Assembly (NCBI RefSeq): GCF_019977295.1
Contig: NZ_AP024651.1
Location: 2,542,001-2,606,000 of the forward strand
Source of the DNA: Arthrobacter sp. StoSoilB20
GTDB lineage: Bacteria; Actinomycetota; Actinomycetes; Actinomycetales; Micrococcaceae
Length of the DNA: 64,000 bases
Reading direction: 5' to 3'
Shown here piece by piece: positions 9,126 through 19,729 of the stretch (the first letter of the stretch is position 1; every line of letters starts with the position of its first letter). The notes under the pieces were generated by a model that worked only from the letters and a program-made list of their open reading frames with translations, was not told where the DNA came from and did not search any database. The position numbers were made by a program, and so were the translations under genes.

Positions 9126-11978
9126 CTACCGGCTGGTCTCGTCCCGCTCCCAGCCGTGTGCCGCCTTGCGCTCCAACAGCAGACGACGGCGGCCGGCCAC
9201 GGCGAAGGCACCGTAGACCATGGCGTCAATCGCCGAAAACGGCCCGGTGATCGAGCCCAGCAGCTCCCGGACAGTCCGGGACGTCGACGCTCCGGCCTCC
9301 TGCCCGTCCTGTTCGGCATTGCCACGGTAACCCCGGCGCAGCACAGCCAACAGGGCAGAACGCGTCCGTGGAGTCCTCACCACCACAGGCGCGGCAGGCA
9401 GCACAGCCTTCTCCAGCCCACTGAAAAGCCGATCAACGTAGTAGTCATCGCCCGTCAACGCCGGGAAGCTGCCCAGACGCTCATGCCCCACCCTGCCCAG
9501 GGCATAAGCCCCCGCACCCCAAAGACCCTGCGCAGTGGAAGGGATCCTCGCCCGCGCCCGGTAGTAGGAACGCACCAAGGGCGACGCTCCGGCCGTCTCA
9601 TAGCGGAAAGCCGGCCGCGCAGCCAGCACCGGACCGCTAGCAAGGGACATCAGGACGGCAGCAACCGCCTCCGTATTGACCTCTATGTCCGCATCAAGGT
9701 AAAGGCGGGGCCACAGCCTTGCTTCCTGGTCCGCCGCATTCAACGCAGCCGCTTTTGACGCCGCCTCCACCCGAAGGACCCGGACCCCGGGAAACCCTGC
9801 AGCAACGTCCTCCGTCCCATCCGTGCACCCGTTGCACGCCACAATGACCTCCACAGTGCCCCAAGCAAGCACTTCCTCCAAGGACCGCAGCGTCCTACCG
9901 ATAACGGATGCCTCATTGTGGGCAGGAATGATCACCGCCCCGGCAGGCGGAGCCATTCCAGCAAGGGGATCCGTCCCGGCAGGCGGAGCCATTCCAGCAA
10001 GGGGATCCGTCCCCGCAACGGAGACACCCCTGGTTGCCCGCGGCAACGCCCTCCACCGCCTGTGGTCGACCAAAGCCAAGGCGGCCTCCCGATGCCCAGG
10101 CTTGTGGAACCGGAGAAGCTCCGCAACCAACGCCACCGCCGTAAACGCGGCCACCGCGCCCCGGCCACCATACTTCGCCGCGTACCGGACACGATTCACC
10201 GACATCAACGCCGTCAACTGAGGCGAACTCCCGGAACCCCCACGCTCATGCCACATCCGCGCCAGCGGCTCAAACCAAATCGAACGGCCCGAGTCACGCA
10301 CCCTCCGGCAATAGTCCGTCTCCTCCGAGTACAGGAAGAACTGCTCATCCCAGCCACCCACCGCCCTGGCAGTATCAGCACTGATCAGCAACGCCGCCCC
10401 CGTGGCCCAATCAACGCGGTGCGCATGAAGGTAACTCTCCGAATCAAAGTCCATCTCGGACAACCACCCCGGCCTGCCCTGCACCCGGCCACCCAGGGCC
10501 GCGTCACCCAGCGCTCGCAGAAGGCCCGGCTCCCGGCGCAACGACGGGTACACGGTGCCGTCGTCATCCAGCAGGACCGGAACCACCACCCCGGCGTTGG
10601 ACAGGGCCATCCTTCGACGCAGCGCTGCTACCGCCCCTCGCTCCACCCGCAAGTCCGGGTTGAGGATCAGGTACGCGTCCGCATCTCCGGCTACACGCAT
10701 GGCGGCATTGATGCCGCCGGCGTACCCGAGGTTTCCTCCGGTAGGCACCGCTACGACGTCCGGATGCAGCTTCACCTCGGCCATGGTGAGGTCATCGGGG
10801 GAGTTGTCCGCCACCACAACCCTGATGGACTGTTCCGCCGTTTCTTCCCGTAAGCCGGCAATCAGCGTCGCGACGTCGTCGGCATTGTTGTACGTCACCA
10901 CCAGTACGGCGACGTCGGCCCTGGCCCCGGCCGGGACGAACAGCCCCGGAGCACGGCTGGGCCCGTCCTCCGGGGTGCCGGGAATTGTCATTGCACTCAA
11001 AGGCGGGACCGTCCCCGGACCTGGCGCTGGCACCGCCACCGGCGTGGCCGCGCTGCTGGACGTGCGCAGCGTGAGGTAAGCCCCCGGTCCTTCCAGAAGG
11101 TACCGGCGCGCCAGCCGCCGCGGTTCGAGCATCAGCCGCCATGCCCATTCCAGTGAATGGCTGCTGACCCACGCAGGAGCGCGCATAATCCTGCCGGCCA
11201 GGAAATCAACAACCGCACCGAAGGCCAGAATGACGTTGGCCCCTGTCAGCTGACCATATTCGGCAATCCAGAGCTCCTGCCGGGGCTTTCCCAAGCCAAC
11301 CACCAGCAGGTCCACGGCCGAGGCAGCGATGTCCGCCGCCAGCTCCCGGGATGCGCTGACGTCATGGAGCACCGGACGCTCCGGGGCCCACCAGCCTGCT
11401 ACGTGCAAACGGGGCCGTTCCCGGGCAAACCTGTCCCGGATGAGCTCCTGCGCCTGCGGGCTGCCGCCAAGGAAACCTACCCGGAGGCCCCGGCGTTCGG
11501 CGTCGTCCAGCAAGGGTCCCACCAGATCGCTGCCGGCAAGCCGCGGCCACTGCTTGCCTGTGATCCTGACCGCCGCTGACACCAAAGGGGCCCCGTCAAG
11601 CAATGTCAGCCAGTCCACCAGGGCAGGCTGGTCCAACGTTCCGTTCCACCGGCTCCCTGTACCGAAATGGCGCAAGTGGTCCAGGTTGGCCGAACAAACG
11701 CCCAAGGGCTTGGCGCCACCGGCCTGTGCCCGGTCCATGATCAATCCCACGGCGTGTTCGAAGTCCGTCAACTTCACGGGGGCGCCACCCAGGGTGATCC
11801 ACCGTTCGTCAGGGAGTTCCTCATGTACCGCCCGGGCTGCGCGGGTCCGAACCCGACCGGGACCGGCTTTGGAGCCTCGGCCGTGGGGGTTGAACAGCAG
11901 CGCACTGCCATTGACCTGCATGGCCGAAGGAGGGTGGGGGAGTGCGACTTGTCGGTGCGCAATCTTTGGCAGCAGCAT
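9126..11978 (-). CDS. Three-domain glycosyltransferase fusion: GT26 (WecB/TagA/CpsF) - GT2 - GT2
   Basis: A 950-residue protein. Residues about 60-290 are a WecB/TagA/CpsF (GT26) domain (PLGVCSANLDHL, GSDLVGPLL, RVGFLGGSPQAQEL, LLVVGLGKPRQELWI). Residues about 335-600 are a rhamnosyltransferase-like GT2 domain (VAVLVVTYNNADDV, NLGYAGGINAAM, YLILNPDLRVE). Residues about 655-930 are a second GT2 (AVIIPAHNEASVIGRTL, YLDADIEV, LTGDDYYVDRLF). The two GT2 parts are joined by a linker with two exact copies of a 12-residue unit. I chose the ATG at 11978 because a GGAGAG site precedes it; upstream ATG 12038 has none. GT26 enzymes transfer ManNAcA or GlcNAc-type sugars to lipid-linked acceptors, so this protein may make several successive transfers. 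Confidence 0.85.
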   Translation of the reverse strand: MLLPKIAHRQVALPHPPSAMQVNGSALLFNPHGRGSKAGPGRVRTRAARAVHEELPDERWITLGGAPVKLTDFEHAVGLIMDRAQAGGAKPLGVCSANLDHLRHFGTGSRWNGTLDQPALVDWLTLLDGAPLVSAAVRITGKQWPRLAGSDLVGPLLDDAERRGLRVGFLGGSPQAQELIRDRFARERPRLHVAGWWAPERPVLHDVSASRELAADIAASAVDLLVVGLGKPRQELWIAEYGQLTGANVILAFGAVVDFLAGRIMRAPAWVSSHSLEWAWRLMLEPRRLARRYLLEGPGAYLTLRTSSSAATPVAVPAPGPGTVPPLSAMTIPGTPEDGPSRAPGLFVPAGARADVAVLVVTYNNADDVATLIAGLREETAEQSIRVVVADNSPDDLTMAEVKLHPDVVAVPTGGNLGYAGGINAAMRVAGDADAYLILNPDLRVERGAVAALRRRMALSNAGVVVPVLLDDDGTVYPSLRREPGLLRALGDAALGGRVQGRPGWLSEMDFDSESYLHAHRVDWATGAALLISADTARAVGGWDEQFFLYSEETDYCRRVRDSGRSIWFEPLARMWHERGGSGSSPQLTALMSVNRVRYAAKYGGRGAVAAFTAVALVAELLRFHKPGHREAALALVDHRRWRALPRATRGVSVAGTDPLAGMAPPAGTDPLAGMAPPAGAVIIPAHNEASVIGRTLRSLEEVLAWGTVEVIVACNGCTDGTEDVAAGFPGVRVLRVEAASKAAALNAADQEARLWPRLYLDADIEVNTEAVAAVLMSLASGPVLAARPAFRYETAGASPLVRSYYRARARIPSTAQGLWGAGAYALGRVGHERLGSFPALTGDDYYVDRLFSGLEKAVLPAAPVVVRTPRTRSALLAVLRRGYRGNAEQDGQEAGASTSRTVRELLGSITGPFSAIDAMVYGAFAVAGRRRLLLERKAAHGWERDETSR
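9940..10011 (-). repeat. Two tandem copies of a 36-bp in-frame repeat in the glycosyltransferase linker
   Basis: Bases 9940-9975 and 9976-10011 are identical over 36 bases and encode two copies of the 12-residue unit GTDPLAGMAPPA on the minus strand, between the two GT2 domains. The unit is Pro/Ala/Gly-rich and probably flexible. The length is a multiple of three, so changes in copy number would keep the frame. Confidence 0.9.
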
Positions 11979-12135
11979 TCTTGGCTCTCCAGGCTTCCGG
12001 GTCCAGCTCAGGACACAACAAATGAGCCGGCGATCCATGCTGCTGCACTGCCTGGATCGCCGCGGACAGCCACGGCTGCCCGTCCATCGTGTTCACTTGA
12101 GTTGTCTCCCGGCCCTGCCTCGGATGGGCTGCCGT

Positions 12136-12157
12136 AGGGCCACTGTAGGCCCTTTTT
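12136..12157. terminator. Hairpin downstream of rmlCD
   Basis: Perfect 6-bp stem AGGGCC/GGCCCT with a 6-base loop, followed on the plus strand by TTTTT. It lies 10-30 bases beyond the minus-strand rmlCD stop. The T-run is on the plus strand, so it would act best against plus-strand (antisense) transcription. As a minus-strand element it would be a hairpin without a U-tract. Confidence 0.4.
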
Positions 12158-12167
12158 GCGGACGCCG

Positions 12168-13577
12168 CTAGGTTTCCAATCCGTCCAGGTATTCCGCCAT
12201 GCGCTGCATTGCCGGCGCGGGATCGAATCCCGTGGCCCGGATCTTGGATAAGTCCAAAACACTGCTTCGGGGCCGTGGGGCTGTACCTGGTCCGGCGTAG
12301 TTTGCCGTGCTGACAGGTTGGACCAGCCCGGGATCAGCCCCGATGTGCCGGAAAACGTCCCGGGCGAGGCCGGCCCATGATGTCCGTTCGCCGCTGTTGC
12401 TGACGTTGTACGTGCCGTAGGGGGCGCCGCTGTCCAGGAGGTGGCGGATCGCTGCAGCAATGTCAGCTGCGAAGCTGAGCCTGCCCCACTGGTCTTCAAC
12501 CACCGACGGCGACGCACCCTGCGTTGCCAGTGCGGCCATTGTTCGAACAAAGTTTCGACCCTCTCCCACCACCCAGCTGGTCCGCACGATGTAATGCCTG
12601 GGTACTGTGGCCGCTGCCAGGTCTCCGGCGGCTTTGCTTTGGCCGTAGACCCCCAGAGGGCTGGGGCTTTCGTCCTCCCGGTGCACGTCTGCGGTTCCAT
12701 CGAAAACGTAGTCGCTGGAGATGTGGACCAGCGTCAGTGAATGTTCGACGGCGGTCCTCGCCAAGCGGGCCACCGCAACTGCGTTGGTGGCCCAGGCAGC
12801 TGCGCGGCCCTCCGGTGTTTCGGCAGCGTCCACTCCCGTGAAAGCCGCTGCGTTGATGATGGTGGAGTACTCCCGCCAGTCCCTGGCACCATCCGGTTTC
12901 CCGGCTACCAGATCGAAGTCCGCGCGGCCCGCGAATTCCACGCTTCCGTCTCCTGCGTACACAGCGCGCAGGGCTTTGCCGAGTTGTCCGTCCGCCCCGA
13001 TGACCAGGGTTCGCCGCGGTTGCATGGGCTTGACGTCCTTCAAGCGGGGGTGTTTTTGGTCCTGGGGCGACAACACGGCCTGGTTGAGGGGAATTGGCCA
13101 CGGTACCGCCACATGCTCATCGGCGGCATTGAGGAAGGTGTAATGCTTCTGCGCCTCCGCGCTCCAGTGATCGTTGACCAGGTACGCGTACGCCGTGTTG
13201 TCCTCCAGCGTTTGGAAAGCATTCCCCACGCCCCGGGGAACATAAATTGCGTCCTTTGCCGTCATCTCGGCGCAGAACATGGCGCCGAATCCGGGTCCTT
13301 CCCGCAGGTCCACCCAGGCCCCGAAGATTTTCCCTGTGGCCAACGAAATGAACTTGTCCCACGGTTCGGCGTGGATTCCGCGCGTCGTACCCCGGACGGC
13401 GTTGAAGGAGATGTTGTTTTGCACCGGCCCGAAATCCGGAAGCCCCAACTCCAGCATCTTCTCCCGATGCCAGTTTTCCTTGAACCACCCCCGCTCGTCG
13501 CCGTGAACCGGCATCTCAAACAGCACCAGCCCGGGAATGGTCGTAGTCCGCGAACGGAGCTGCTGTGAAGGTTCCAC
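12168..13577 (-). CDS. rmlCD: Bifunctional dTDP-4-dehydrorhamnose 3,5-epimerase / dTDP-4-dehydrorhamnose reductase (RmlC-RmlD fusion)
   Basis: A 469-residue fusion. Residues about 1-180 are RmlC: MPVHGDERGWFKENW, QNNISFNAVRGTTRGIHAE with the catalytic His69, and VPRGVGNAFQTLED. From about 189 on it is RmlD, an extended SDR: GADGQLGKALRAV (NAD(P)-binding loop at 194-200), STIINAAAFTGVD, HISSDYVFDG, and GVYGQSKAAGD with the Tyr-x3-Lys pair. Together they convert dTDP-4-keto-6-deoxyglucose to dTDP-L-rhamnose. The GTG start lies 3 bases after the rmlB stop, in one minus-strand unit. The two activities are usually separate proteins; this fused form is known in some actinobacteria. Confidence 0.95.
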   Translation of the reverse strand: MEPSQQLRSRTTTIPGLVLFEMPVHGDERGWFKENWHREKMLELGLPDFGPVQNNISFNAVRGTTRGIHAEPWDKFISLATGKIFGAWVDLREGPGFGAMFCAEMTAKDAIYVPRGVGNAFQTLEDNTAYAYLVNDHWSAEAQKHYTFLNAADEHVAVPWPIPLNQAVLSPQDQKHPRLKDVKPMQPRRTLVIGADGQLGKALRAVYAGDGSVEFAGRADFDLVAGKPDGARDWREYSTIINAAAFTGVDAAETPEGRAAAWATNAVAVARLARTAVEHSLTLVHISSDYVFDGTADVHREDESPSPLGVYGQSKAAGDLAAATVPRHYIVRTSWVVGEGRNFVRTMAALATQGASPSVVEDQWGRLSFAADIAAAIRHLLDSGAPYGTYNVSNSGERTSWAGLARDVFRHIGADPGLVQPVSTANYAGPGTAPRPRSSVLDLSKIRATGFDPAPAMQRMAEYLDGLET

Positions 13578-13580
13578 GGC

Positions 13581-15499
<1,919 letters not shown>

Positions 15500-15506
15500 G
15501 AAGCAG

Positions 15507-16439
15507 CTACGCGGCTGAGACGTCCTCCAGCGCACGTCCAATCTCGGCCGGCAGGGCCGTCAACTGCGCGTCCAGCAGTTCCTTGAGCTGGACGGCGTTC
15601 CTCGCGCCGACAACTGCCGTTGCCACACCTGGCCGCGACAACAGCCAGCTCAGGGAAACATCCATCGGAGAGCGCCCCAATCCGCGTGCGGCCATGGCCA
15701 CCGCTTCCACCACCCGCGAGGCCCTCGGCTCCAGGTACGGCTCCACGTAGGCAGCCAGGCGGTTCTGGGCGGCACGTGAATCTGCTGGTATCTGCCCCCG
15801 GTACTTTCCGCTCAGGACGCCCCGGCCCAACGGCGCCCACGCCATGAGGCCCAGTCCGGCGTCCTCCACGGCAGGAATCAGTTCCGATTCAGCCTTGCGC
15901 TGGACCAAGGAATACTCCGACTGGTTGGCCACCAGCGTGAAGCCTGCCACGGCAGCGGCTTTTGCGGTCTGCCAGCCGTTGTAGTTGGAAATTCCCACGT
16001 AACGGGCACGGCCCGTCCGCTGGGCAAGTTCCAACGCCGAAAGGGTCTCGTCGAGGGGAACGTTGGGGTCCCACTCGTGGGCGAACCAGATGTCGATGTA
16101 GTCGGTTCCAAGCCTTGCCAAGCTGGCATCGAGCGCGGAAAGCATGGCCCCGCGCGAGGCGTTGATGCTGCGCCGGGAGTCCGACAACGACACGCCGGCT
16201 TTGGTGGAGATGACCAGCTCGGAGCGGGCCACGACATCGCCCAGCATGGAACCGAGCATGGCCTCGGCCTGGCCCTGCGCATAGGAGGCCGCCGTATCAA
16301 CCACCGTGCCGCCGGCAGCGACGAATGCTTGCAGGACTTCGGCAGCGTCCTGCTCGTCGGTCTCTTGCGCCCAGGACATGGTTCCGAGGGACAAGGCGGA
16401 CACGCGGAACCCACTGTTCCCGACATAACGCTGCTGCAT
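15507..16439 (-). CDS. Aldo/keto reductase
   Basis: A 310-residue NADPH-dependent reductase of the (beta/alpha)8 AKR family. It has [20 protein letters not shown] at the N-terminus, [16 protein letters not shown] (Asp and Tyr of the catalytic tetrad), [10 protein letters not shown] (Lys), [10 protein letters not shown] (His), [10 protein letters not shown], and [14 protein letters not shown] near the cofactor site. The substrate is unknown; the closest functional group is probably the YghZ/potassium-channel beta-like reductases. A TAAGCT hexamer lies 7 bases upstream of the ATG, and no Shine-Dalgarno is seen, so the message is likely leaderless. Divergent from uppP. Confidence 0.88.
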   Translation of the reverse strand: MQQRYVGNSGFRVSALSLGTMSWAQETDEQDAAEVLQAFVAAGGTVVDTAASYAQGQAEAMLGSMLGDVVARSELVISTKAGVSLSDSRRSINASRGAMLSALDASLARLGTDYIDIWFAHEWDPNVPLDETLSALELAQRTGRARYVGISNYNGWQTAKAAAVAGFTLVANQSEYSLVQRKAESELIPAVEDAGLGLMAWAPLGRGVLSGKYRGQIPADSRAAQNRLAAYVEPYLEPRASRVVEAVAMAARGLGRSPMDVSLSWLLSRPGVATAVVGARNAVQLKELLDAQLTALPAEIGRALEDVSAA

Positions 16440-16446
16440 AGCTGCT

Positions 16447-16483
16447 AGCTTACGGGGAGTTCCCAGTCTTCATGACGTAGGGT
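16447..16483. promoter_or_regulatory. Divergent -10-like elements for the aldo/keto reductase and uppP genes
   Basis: On the minus strand TAAGCT (16452-16447) is 7 bases before the reductase ATG. On the plus strand TAGGGT (16478-16483) is 8 bases before the uppP GTG. Neither gene has a convincing Shine-Dalgarno. The spacing fits leaderless transcription starting at or next to the start codon. Confidence 0.5.
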
Positions 16484-16491
16484 CTATTCAC

Positions 16492-17325
16492 GTGAACTGG
16501 ATTGAAGCTGCCTTGCTGGGCCTGGTGCAGGGCCTTACCGAATTCCTCCCGATCTCTTCGAGCGCACACCTGCGGATCGTCGGCTCGTTCCTCCCGAACG
16601 CCTCCGATCCCGGTGCCGCGTTTACTGCCATCACGCAGCTGGGAACAGAGACAGCCGTGATCGTCTACTTCTGGCGCGACATCGTCAGGATCATCCGCGC
16701 CTGGTTCGGATCCCTGACAGGCAAAGTGGAGCGCAACAATCCCGATGCCCGCATGGGATGGCTCGTCATCCTTGGCAGCCTTCCGATCATCGTCCTGGGC
16801 TTGCTGTTCCAGGACCAGATCGAGTCGGTGCTTCGGAGCATGTGGATCGTCGCCACCATGCTGATCGTTTTCGGCATGATCCTCGCCGTTGCGGACGCGA
16901 TCGGACGGCAGGAGAGGGATCTCACACAGCTGACCTACAAGCACGGCATCCTGTACGGCTTCGCCCAGGCCATGGCTTTGATTCCCGGAGTCTCCCGCTC
17001 CGGCGGAACCATCACGGCCGGACTGCTGATGGGCTACACCCGTGAGGCCGCTGCGCGGTATTCGTTCCTGCTCGCCATCCCGGCAGTATTCGGCAGTGGC
17101 CTGTACCAGCTGTACAAGACGGTTTCCCACGATGGACTGGCCGGTCCATATGGCCTGGCAGAGACTGCAATGGCAACCGTCATCGCCTTCGTGGTGGGCT
17201 ACATCATCATTGGATGGTTCCTGAAGTTCGTCTCCACCCGCAGCTACCGGTTGTTCGTCTGGTACCGGATTCTGCTGGGACTGGCGTTGTATGTCCTCCT
17301 CTATTTCGGTGTCATCAGTGCCTAG
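16492..17325 (+). CDS. uppP: Undecaprenyl-diphosphatase (BacA/UppP)
   Basis: A 277-residue membrane protein with about eight membrane segments. The two conserved family motifs are present: [15 protein letters not shown] at residues 13-27 (catalytic Glu17) and [18 protein letters not shown] around residues 164-181 (catalytic Arg/Ser). It dephosphorylates undecaprenyl diphosphate, recycling the lipid carrier for peptidoglycan and the surface glycans encoded just upstream; its loss or gain is known to alter bacitracin sensitivity. The start is GTG at 16492, with a -10-like TAGGGT close upstream. The mshC gene follows after 15 bases but has its own -10-like hexamer. Confidence 0.96.
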   Translation: MNWIEAALLGLVQGLTEFLPISSSAHLRIVGSFLPNASDPGAAFTAITQLGTETAVIVYFWRDIVRIIRAWFGSLTGKVERNNPDARMGWLVILGSLPIIVLGLLFQDQIESVLRSMWIVATMLIVFGMILAVADAIGRQERDLTQLTYKHGILYGFAQAMALIPGVSRSGGTITAGLLMGYTREAAARYSFLLAIPAVFGSGLYQLYKTVSHDGLAGPYGLAETAMATVIAFVVGYIIIGWFLKFVSTRSYRLFVWYRILLGLALYVLLYFGVISA

Positions 17326-17328
17326 CAC

Positions 17329-17334
17329 TAAGGT
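17329..17334 (+). promoter_or_regulatory. -10-like TAAGGT of mshC (leaderless start)
   Basis: TAAGGT is followed by exactly 6 bases and then the GTG of mshC. No ribosome-binding site precedes the start. This is the same geometry seen at many other genes in the window. Confidence 0.5.
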
Positions 17335-17340
17335 TGAGTC

Positions 17341-18618
17341 GTGAAATCGTGGACCTCCCGCCCTGTTCCTGAGCTGCCCGGCAGCATGCCGCAACTACGC
17401 CTGTTCGACACAGCCCTTGGCCGTGTAGTGGAGGTTGAGCGGCAACCGGAACAGTCCATGTACGTCTGCGGCATCACGCCGTACGACGCAACCCATATGG
17501 GCCATGCAGCAAGCTACGTGGCCTTCGACCTCCTGAACCGGGCCTGGCGCGACGCTGGCCTGCGCGTCTCCTACGTCCAAAATGTCACGGACATCGATGA
17601 CCCCCTGCTCGAGCGCGCCACCGCCACGGGCGTGGACTGGCGCGAATTGGCCCAGAGCCAGATCGAGCTGTTCCAGACCGACATGGACGCACTGAACGTG
17701 CTGGCACCGAACCACTACATCGGCGCCGTCGAGGCCATCCCGGACATCGTGCCGGCCATCGAGCGCCTTATTGCGGACGGCGTTGCCTACCGGGTGCCCG
17801 GTACCGACGGCGAACCTGACGGCGATGTCTATTACGACGTCGAAATGGCCGGCAAGCGCTCGGACGCAACAGACGCCTGGACACTGGGGGATGTCTCCGG
17901 ACTCGGTGAGGCAGAGATGCTGGCGCTCTTCGCCGAACGCGGCGGTGACCCGGCAAGGCCCGGAAAACGCCATGCACTTGATCCGCTGCTCTGGCGTGCC
18001 GCCCGTGACGGTGAACCCAGCTGGCCCGGCGCGACGCTCGGAGACGGACGGCCTGGCTGGCACATTGAATGTACGGTCATCGCGCAGAAATACCTCCCCG
18101 CACCCTTCACCGTCCAAGGTGGGGGCTCGGACCTCGTCTTCCCGCACCACGAAATGGGAGCCGGCCACGCCTACTCCCTGTCCGGAGTGCCGTTGGCGCA
18201 GCACTATTCCCACGCGGGCATGGTGGGCCTGGACGGAGAAAAGATGAGCAAGTCCAAGGGCAACCTTGTCCTTGTCTCCAAGCTCCGCGCAGCCGGTGAA
18301 GAACCAGCAGCCATCCGTCTGGCCATCCTGGCCAACCATTACCGCTCGGACTGGTCATGGACCGAGGAAGAGTTCGCCGCAGCGAAGAAGCGGCTGGCGC
18401 GGTGGCGTGATGCCGCCGGGCATGCCCCTGCAGGTTCCGCAGGGCCTTTGGTGACCGCCATGCGCAGCGAGCTGGCCAACGACCTCAACGCCCCGGGAGC
18501 CATTGCCGCGATCGACGAGTGGGCCGAGGTCACGCTCCGGGCCAACGCCACAGCTTCGGAACAGGACAGTGCCCTGATCTCAGACGCAATCAACGCATTG
18601 CTGGGCGTGGAACTCTAA
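17341..18618 (+). CDS. mshC: L-cysteine:1D-myo-inositol 2-amino-2-deoxy-alpha-D-glucopyranoside ligase (mycothiol synthesis)
   Basis: A 425-residue class I aminoacyl-tRNA-synthetase-like ligase. The cysteinyl-tRNA-synthetase signatures are visible: [20 protein letters not shown] (zinc-binding Cys and HxGH-type signature), the KMSKSKGN loop near residue 301, and the zinc-site segment [13 protein letters not shown]. It is shorter than CysS and begins with the MshC-type [14 protein letters not shown]. It joins cysteine to GlcN-inositol in mycothiol synthesis, so the host makes mycothiol. The start is GTG at 17341. A bidirectional terminator follows. Confidence 0.95.
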   Translation: MKSWTSRPVPELPGSMPQLRLFDTALGRVVEVERQPEQSMYVCGITPYDATHMGHAASYVAFDLLNRAWRDAGLRVSYVQNVTDIDDPLLERATATGVDWRELAQSQIELFQTDMDALNVLAPNHYIGAVEAIPDIVPAIERLIADGVAYRVPGTDGEPDGDVYYDVEMAGKRSDATDAWTLGDVSGLGEAEMLALFAERGGDPARPGKRHALDPLLWRAARDGEPSWPGATLGDGRPGWHIECTVIAQKYLPAPFTVQGGGSDLVFPHHEMGAGHAYSLSGVPLAQHYSHAGMVGLDGEKMSKSKGNLVLVSKLRAAGEEPAAIRLAILANHYRSDWSWTEEEFAAAKKRLARWRDAAGHAPAGSAGPLVTAMRSELANDLNAPGAIAAIDEWAEVTLRANATASEQDSALISDAINALLGVEL

Positions 18619-18635
18619 GCCCTCAAGCCCAAGCA

Positions 18636-18683
18636 AACGGCAGCGGCCCCGAGAAACCGCCATGCTGCGGGGCCGCTGCCGTT
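18636..18683. terminator. Bidirectional terminator between mshC and the PAC2 gene
   Basis: A perfect 15-bp inverted repeat (AACGGCAGCGGCCCC at 18636-18650 and its complement at 18669-18683) with an 18-base loop. It separates two convergent genes. The plus-strand side ends in TTCTTGT, a weak T-rich tail. Confidence 0.8.
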
Positions 18684-18700
18684 CTTGTGTCCGTGCCGCC

Positions 18701-19606
18701 TCAGGGGCGGTCCTTGCCGCGTCGCTTGAGGTACCTCTCGAACTCCCGGGCAATGGATTCGCCGGAAGCTTCGGGGAGGTCGGCGGTGTCCTTGGCTTCT
18801 TCCAACTGCCGCACGTAAGCGGCGATCTCCGGGTCTTCGGTAGCAAGTTCGTCCACGCCGCGCTCCCAGGCTTCCGATTCCTCGGCAAGGGCCTGGCTGT
18901 CCAGGGGGACCTGCAGGAGGTCCTCCACCTTGTGCAGGATGGCAAGCTGGGCTTTTGGCGACGGCGGCTGGGCCACGTAGTGGGGGACCGCCGCCCAGAG
19001 GGAAACGGTGGGAAGTCCGGCCAGCATGGCAAACTCAGCGAGCACACCTACGATGCCCACCGGCCCTTCATATTGCGAGGCCTCAAGGTTCAGCCGTTCC
19101 CGCAGGGAACTGTCCTCGGTGGTGGTACTGACCGGGATCGGGCGGCTATGGGGAACATCTGCGAGCAGCGCGCCAATCAGGATGACCGAATCAACCTTGA
19201 GCGCTTCGGCATGAACCAGCAGTTCAGTGGTGTAGGCACGCCATCGGTAGGAAGGCTCGGTACCCAGGACGAACACGACATCCACGTTGCTGTCCGGTAC
19301 GGCTGCTTTGTAGATCCGGGTCGATGGCCATTTGACCTTGCGCGCTCCGGAGGATGTGCGCCGCACGGTGGGCCGGGTGAACTGGAAGTCGTAATATTCC
19401 TCGGCGTCCACTGTGCCGACCTTCTTGCCGTCCCACAGTTTGTTCAAGTAGTGCAGCGCATCACTTGCGGCCTCGCCTGCATCGTTCCAGCCCTCAAAGG
19501 CGGCAAGCATTACAGTGACGCGCTGGCCTTCCGCAGGTTCCTTGAGGAAACGCTCGGGCTCCGCGGTGATGTCCTGTCCTTCGGGTGTCCCGTCCACACT
19601 GTTCAT
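18701..19606 (-). CDS. PAC2 family protein (proteasome-assembly-chaperone-like)
   Basis: A 301-residue soluble protein of the PAC2 family: VMLAAFEGWNDAGEAASDAL near residue 31, EYYDFQFTRPTVR, VVFVLGTEPSYRWRAYTTEL, LIGALLADVPHSRP, and VGIVGVLAEFAMLAGLPTVS. The C-terminal third is acidic and helical (DLLQVPLDSQALAEESE onward). In actinobacteria this family is widespread but of undefined function; the link to eukaryotic proteasome assembly chaperones is by fold only. A true proteasome locus does lie about 3 kb downstream. TAGGGT lies 6 bases before the ATG, fitting a leaderless mRNA, and the HAD gene is divergent. Confidence 0.85.
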   Translation of the reverse strand: MNSVDGTPEGQDITAEPERFLKEPAEGQRVTVMLAAFEGWNDAGEAASDALHYLNKLWDGKKVGTVDAEEYYDFQFTRPTVRRTSSGARKVKWPSTRIYKAAVPDSNVDVVFVLGTEPSYRWRAYTTELLVHAEALKVDSVILIGALLADVPHSRPIPVSTTTEDSSLRERLNLEASQYEGPVGIVGVLAEFAMLAGLPTVSLWAAVPHYVAQPPSPKAQLAILHKVEDLLQVPLDSQALAEESEAWERGVDELATEDPEIAAYVRQLEEAKDTADLPEASGESIAREFERYLKRRGKDRP

Positions 19607-19612
19607 CCACTC

Positions 19613-19722
19613 ACCCTACGTCCAAGACCCTCGTGGATGCATGGCATTGGGCACCGGTGCGTGTCCCTTATTCGCCCACAGCGCAATGCACGCGCGGGCG
19701 TCCGCCAGGTTCCACGTAGACT
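19613..19722. promoter_or_regulatory. Divergent -10-like elements for the PAC2 and HAD genes
   Basis: On the minus strand TAGGGT (19618-19613) lies 6 bases before the PAC2 ATG. On the plus strand TAGACT (19717-19722) lies 7 bases before the HAD ATG at 19730. Neither start has a Shine-Dalgarno sequence, and both fit leaderless transcription. Confidence 0.5.
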
Positions 19723-19729
19723 TGAAACC

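Noticed and set aside
12039..12167. Longer start (ATG 12038) for the glycosyltransferase fusion
   Set aside because: The extra residues are not family-like and no ribosome site precedes that ATG. GGAGAG precedes ATG 11978.
18662..19729. Plus-strand frame continuous with the HAD gene, opening about 1 kb upstream
   Set aside because: It is antisense to the clearly coding PAC2 gene. HAD motif I sits at the expected distance from the ATG at 19730.
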